From the NCBI GenBank assembly GCA_039033415.1, contig JBCCCR010000021.1, forward strand, positions 1 through 64,000: a stretch of DNA of 64,000 nucleotides, written 5' to 3'. The notes below the pieces were generated by a model. That model did no database searches. It was not told the origin of the DNA and saw nothing but the letters and a program-made list of their open reading frames with translations. The position numbers and the translations under genes are program-made. This DNA comes from Pseudomonadota bacterium. Lineage in GTDB: Bacteria > Pseudomonadota > Gammaproteobacteria > Xanthomonadales > SZUA-38. The first letter of the stretch is position 1, and every line of letters begins with the position of its first letter. Shown one piece after another: positions 60,261 to 64,000 of the stretch.

Positions 60261-61906
60261 CTGCCTGGAAACAGTGGTACCGGGGCGATGAGGACGCGTA
60301 CGAGGGGCGCTGTAAAAACAGCATCGAGGAAATCCTGGCCGAGGCTGAAGCGGATCCAGGCGAGCGGCCGCTGATCACGACGCTGCTCCCCGGCGGAATA
60401 GCCGGGCAGGTGAGCGGCGTGGAATTTGCCCGTCAGAGCCGACGTTTTGGATCCTACCTGCGCAGTACCCTCGGATTGGCCTCGGGGGAAGTGATCGCTA
60501 TCCAGGCACCTAACTGTCTTGGCTACGCGATTTGCGCTGTCGGTGCGCTGCGGGCCGGGCTGGTGGTGAGCAACATCAATCCACTCTACACGCCAACCGA
60601 AACTCGAACGCAGCTGAAGGACTGCGGCGCTGAGACCCTGGTGTTCTGTGACCTGTTTGCCAATCAGGTCATGGAGGCGTGCAAGGGCACTCCCGTAAAA
60701 CGATGGATCGCGATCTCCGTGACGGAGGGATTCTCCTGGCCCAAGAGGACGCTCGTTCGGCTGATTCTGCGCGCCAAGCGTGAACTTCCGAAGCCGATTT
60801 CAGCCGCCGTAAGCCTGACCCACATTGTCCAGTCCGCTTCCGGTGAACTCCCCGAGGAACCCTCCGTGCTCGATACGGCCATGCTTTACCAGTACTCCGG
60901 AGGTACGACAGGTCGCTCCAAGGGCGTTGTGATCACCAGGGGCAACCTCTTCAGCAACCTGTCTCAAGGCACAAGCCTCTGTCCCGAAGTTGTGGCGAAG
61001 CGCGGACGCACATCGCTGCTGGTGATGCCGATGTATCACATGTTCGGTCTGTACATGTGCCTTGCTACGATGATGACCGGAGGTCACCTCGTTCTGGTGC
61101 CCAATCCGCGCCCGCTGTCTATCCTGAAGGTGGCTTTTGACCGTTATAAGCCGGACGTATTTCCCGGGGTCAACACACTGTTTTTGAAGTTGATGGAAGA
61201 GCCCTGGTTTCAAGCTAATCCGCCGGCGCTGGAATTCACCCCAACCGGAGCGACGGCGTTGGATCCGGAGGTTGGGGAAAGGTGGGAGCAGCTCACCGGG
61301 AGCTTTCCGGTTTGCAACTATGGTCTTACTGAAGCGACGACGCTGCTGACGTCCAATCCGGCAGATGGTCGACACCGCAAAGGCAGTGTCGGCATCCCGC
61401 TGCCTGGGACGACGGTGAGTATCCTCGACGTCGACGGCAGCGAAATGCCGACTGATCAGCCCGGCGAAATCGTTGCCCGAGGACCCCAGGTGGCTGCCGG
61501 CTACCTGAATCGACCGGACGCTGATTCGGATACCTTTGCGCTGCAGGGGCTGCGCACCGGCGACATCGGCTATCTGGACAAGGACGGATACCTTTATATT
61601 GTCGATCGCAAGAAGGACGTGATTTTGGTCAGCGGATTCAACGTCTATCCGATCGAAGTGGAGACGGCCTTGAACGAACATCCTGGGGTTCTCGAGTCGG
61701 GAGTGGTCGGTCACCCCTCACGAGACAGCGGGGAGAAAGTTGTGGCCTATGTGGTCCTGCGGACGTCGGCAGTCGCTTTCGACGAGTTGGACGCCTGGTG
61801 CCGCGAGCGACTCGCCGCTTACAAATGCCCAAAAGAATTTCATCGGTTGGACGAGCTGCCCAAAACGCCCATCGGGAAAGTCCAGCGGCGGGCCCTTCGC
61901 TCGTGA
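60257..61906 (+). CDS. AMP-dependent acyl-CoA ligase 2 (FadD-like)
   Basis: 549 aa. YQYSGGTTGRSKGVVITRGN is the ATP motif (about 212-231), NYGLTEATT (about 354-362), GDIGYLDKDGYLYIVDRKKDVILVSGFNVYPIEVE the core motif, and PKTPIGKVQRRALR the C-terminal Lys. Closest in feel to long-chain FadD. It overlaps the previous ligase by 4 bp and the VOC gene by 4 bp (GTGA), so dose is linked. Two different ligases in tandem suggest two carboxylates, for example the side chain and a degradation intermediate. Confidence 0.92.
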   Translation: MTAWKQWYRGDEDAYEGRCKNSIEEILAEAEADPGERPLITTLLPGGIAGQVSGVEFARQSRRFGSYLRSTLGLASGEVIAIQAPNCLGYAICAVGALRAGLVVSNINPLYTPTETRTQLKDCGAETLVFCDLFANQVMEACKGTPVKRWIAISVTEGFSWPKRTLVRLILRAKRELPKPISAAVSLTHIVQSASGELPEEPSVLDTAMLYQYSGGTTGRSKGVVITRGNLFSNLSQGTSLCPEVVAKRGRTSLLVMPMYHMFGLYMCLATMMTGGHLVLVPNPRPLSILKVAFDRYKPDVFPGVNTLFLKLMEEPWFQANPPALEFTPTGATALDPEVGERWEQLTGSFPVCNYGLTEATTLLTSNPADGRHRKGSVGIPLPGTTVSILDVDGSEMPTDQPGEIVARGPQVAAGYLNRPDADSDTFALQGLRTGDIGYLDKDGYLYIVDRKKDVILVSGFNVYPIEVETALNEHPGVLESGVVGHPSRDSGEKVVAYVVLRTSAVAFDELDAWCRERLAAYKCPKEFHRLDELPKTPIGKVQRRALRS

Positions 61907-62541
61907 AGCTCGACCATATCATCCTGGCATGCCCCGACCTTGAAGCGGGGTGCGAAGAGGTAAAGCGCCGCCTCGGCATCGAGCTGGTGACTGGGGGGCG
62001 ACACGAGAACATGGGCACCCACAACGCGCTGGCCGGCTTGAATCAGGGCGCTTATCTTGAGCTTCTGGCACCAGACGCGAAAGGAGTCAGCACTGGGCTG
62101 GCTCAAAAGCTGCGCACGCTGGGGGGCGTGACGCTGTATCACTGGGCTGTCTCACACCCTCAATCGGCGCCGCTTTCCAGGGTCGATGGCATTCTGCCGG
62201 AAAGCTGGGTCCCGGGTCGCCGGAGGCTGTCCGACGGGTCTGAGCTGACGTGGCATCTGATGTTTCCCCAGTCTGACCTAGGCGCTCTGGTACCGTTCTT
62301 TATCGACTGGGGGGACACCCCATCACCCGGAAAACAACTGGAGGCATCGGGGCGACTCGCGGCAATCAGGCTCAGGACCCCTCGTGCCAATGTGCTGGCA
62401 GCTTGGCTGAAGCCGCTGCCTCAAGTACAAATCGAGGAAGCCGCTCAGGGCTCGTGGAGCATCGAGTTGATCAGTGGTGCGGAACGCTGGTCATTAAGCA
62501 GTGTCTCAGACCACCTCGAGGGTATTCAGTCATGGCACTAG
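61903..62541 (+). CDS. VOC/glyoxalase-like domain protein
   Basis: 212 aa starting with the GTG at 61903 (LDHIILACPDLEAGCEEVKRRLGIELVTGGRHENMGTHNALAGLNQGAYLELLAP). This is the Glyoxalase_3-like half of the VOC fold, with His at residue 4 and Glu near 52 as metal-ligand candidates. Reactions in the superfamily range from isomerisation to dioxygenation; the sequence does not decide. It is the last gene of the oxidoreductase-thioesterase-ligase-ligase operon. Confidence 0.82.
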   Translation: MKLDHIILACPDLEAGCEEVKRRLGIELVTGGRHENMGTHNALAGLNQGAYLELLAPDAKGVSTGLAQKLRTLGGVTLYHWAVSHPQSAPLSRVDGILPESWVPGRRRLSDGSELTWHLMFPQSDLGALVPFFIDWGDTPSPGKQLEASGRLAAIRLRTPRANVLAAWLKPLPQVQIEEAAQGSWSIELISGAERWSLSSVSDHLEGIQSWH

Positions 62542-62583
62542 CGCTGCAGGTTTGACAGGCTTTCACTACCAGGATCGGGCCAG

Positions 62584-64000
62584 CTACAGTTCTGTCATCT
62601 TGGATCGAAGTTTCGAATCCGCGTTTTGCAGCTCGCCCGGGAAAACTGGCGCAAGCATTTCCGGTGCGTGAACGTGATAACCCTGAGCAAAGTCGGCGCC
62701 CAGTTGTGTGATGGCGTCGAGGATGGAAGCCGATTCGACGTATTCGGCGACGGTTCGAATACCCATCGTGTGGGCAATGTCGATAATGGACTTCACAAAC
62801 ACGCGGTCAGTTTCATCTTGCACGATATCTCGCACGAACATCCCGTCAATCTTCAGATAATCCACCGGCAGGTGTTTTAGGTGCCCAAACGAGGACAAAC
62901 CGCTGCCAAAATCGTCCAGTGCAAACTCGCTCCCCAGCGCCTTGAGCGCCGTCATCAGTTCGCGTGCGGCGCCAATGCTGCGAATGACGGCCGTCTCGGT
63001 AATCTCGAAATTCACCATGCCTGGCGGGAGCGGGGATTCCTCCATCATATGCAGCAAAGTCCGGCAGAATTTTCGATCTCCGATGCTCGCACCCGACAGA
63101 TTGACCCAGTATCGACGATGCTCAGCACCTACCGTTCTATAGATATAAAGCGATCGCAGCAGATTGCGCACCACCCACTCATCAAGTTTGCTGCTTAAAC
63201 CATAGCGTTCCGCCGCCGGGAGGAAAGCCCCCGGCAAGACCAGGTCCCGCTCGTTGGTGTTGCGAAGCCTTAATAAGACTTCAATTCTCTCAGGCTCTTT
63301 GCTGCGCGGCTGAAGCGGGATGATGCGCTGCCCAAAAAGCGCAAACTGATTTTGATCCATGGCGTCGCCGAGACGCGCAACCCAGCGCATTTCCCCACGT
63401 TTGGCCTCGACCCGATCGCTTGCCCCCTTCACCAGGTGTACCTGATTGCGTCCCGCCTCCTTGGCGGCATAGCAAGCCGCGTCAGCTAGCTGCTGCAATT
63501 CTTCGGGATCCTTGCCGTGTTCCCCGACCGGAACCAGGCCAATGCTCACGCCGACGCGGAACGTGTCCGAGTTCCAGTGAAACGCATACTCTGAGATTCG
63601 AGTACAGATCGATTCAGCGATTGAAGCCGCGCGTTTCTCTGGGCATTGGTCCAGGAGAATCGCAAACTCGTCTCCCCCTAAACGGGCTACCAGATCACCT
63701 TTTCGGACGGACTGACGCAGGAGTTCGGCGACGCAGCGAAGAAGCTCATCACCCGCAGCATGGCCGCTGGTGTCATTGACGACTTTGAACTGATCCAAGT
63801 CCATGAACATCAGGAACGCGGACTTGTTTTGTGTTTCGTCGCACAGCTTCCGAAGGCTAGCTTGAAACGCCCGTCGATTGTGCAAGCCGGTGAGCTCGTC
63901 GAAATTTGCGTGATACTTCAGCTTGTCGGTCAGCACAGACGCCTCAGTGACATCCTGAATCTGAATAACGGCGAAGCGAAATTCGCCTTGGTCATTGCGC
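62584..64000 (-). CDS. GGDEF-EAL c-di-GMP protein, 5' end beyond the window
   Basis: The frame is open to the right edge, where EFRFAVIQIQDVTEA looks like the end of a PAS domain. GGDEF domain: LTGLHNRRAF, then RKGD (an I-site RxxD) five residues before GGDEF, so an active, feedback-inhibited diguanylate cyclase is plausible. EAL domain: EVLLRL in place of EALLR, VNLSG, FEITET, DDFGSGLSSFGHL, YLKIDG and AEYVES, so the metal residues are largely kept. It is convergent with the VOC gene (42 bp apart). The relation to the catabolic locus is unclear. Confidence 0.92.
   Translation of the reverse strand, partial: RNDQGEFRFAVIQIQDVTEASVLTDKLKYHANFDELTGLHNRRAFQASLRKLCDETQNKSAFLMFMDLDQFKVVNDTSGHAAGDELLRCVAELLRQSVRKGDLVARLGGDEFAILLDQCPEKRAASIAESICTRISEYAFHWNSDTFRVGVSIGLVPVGEHGKDPEELQQLADAACYAAKEAGRNQVHLVKGASDRVEAKRGEMRWVARLGDAMDQNQFALFGQRIIPLQPRSKEPERIEVLLRLRNTNERDLVLPGAFLPAAERYGLSSKLDEWVVRNLLRSLYIYRTVGAEHRRYWVNLSGASIGDRKFCRTLLHMMEESPLPPGMVNFEITETAVIRSIGAARELMTALKALGSEFALDDFGSGLSSFGHLKHLPVDYLKIDGMFVRDIVQDETDRVFVKSIIDIAHTMGIRTVAEYVESASILDAITQLGADFAQGYHVHAPEMLAPVFPGELQNADSKLRSKMTEL

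Noticed and set aside
1-64000. Insertion sequences, phage genes, CRISPR arrays, tRNA or rRNA genes
   Set aside because: No transposase or integrase, no spaced direct repeats and no cloverleaf or rRNA stretch was recognised when reading both strands.

Overview
The window looks like chromosomal DNA of a GC-rich, aerobic, peptide- and lipid-eating gammaproteobacterium. Evidence: a Fur of the Pseudomonas/Xanthomonas type, five TonB-dependent receptors, PepSY iron-related membrane proteins, two-component and c-di-GMP proteins of gammaproteobacterial type, and secreted proteins carrying a short F-x-[DS]-G-F-E motif that I associate with Xanthomonadales/Wenzhouxiangella-like bacteria. The genus cannot be fixed from sequence alone. 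No rRNA, tRNA, CRISPR array, integrase or transposase was seen.

Layout. 1-8.3 kb: secreted proteins (a partial SGFE-tail protein, a 328-aa secreted protein, a 1448-aa LamG/Ig/PKD/propeller/di-heme cytochrome protein, a pectinacetylesterase-like hydrolase). 8.5-10.5 kb: OmpR-type response regulator and histidine kinase. 11.4-21.2 kb: an iron island with fur, an AP2-domain protein behind a Fur box, a candidate Fur-repressed structured small RNA, a decayed FecI-like sigma factor, two TonB-dependent receptors and three membrane proteins of the PepSY group, with five Fur-like boxes. 21.2-62.5 kb: a long catabolic locus. 62.6 kb to the right edge: a GGDEF-EAL protein, cut by the edge.

The catabolic locus is the most interesting part. 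It holds a DPP4-like peptidase, four serine beta-lactamase-fold hydrolases (one matching D-aminopeptidase DAP in motif and spacing), a DppA-type M55 D-aminopeptidase, homologues of the D-glutamate genes dgcN and dgcA, an AmpG-like MFS carrier, DUF819 and DUF3100 membrane proteins and three TonB-dependent receptors. It also holds acyl-CoA genes: a BAAT-family thioesterase, an alpha-methylacyl-CoA racemase-like protein, an LCAD-type acyl-CoA dehydrogenase, thiolase, FadB-like protein, SCP2, enoyl-CoA hydratase, CoA-transferase, two AMP-ligases, a hotdog thioesterase and a VOC protein. Two operator families tie it together. A palindrome TACAGTAC-N4-GTACTGTA occurs three times, one copy next to a tetR gene. 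A palindrome TTGTATACAA occurs exactly three times, plus weaker versions, one copy next to an FCD-type gntR gene. My inference is a scavenging system for peptides or lipopeptides with D-residues and probably methyl-branched acyl chains, run by two regulators. The substrate is not determined by the sequence.

Many genes overlap by 4-8 bp and several start with TTG or GTG, so starts below were chosen from overlaps, ribosome binding sites and signal peptides, and are my judgement.
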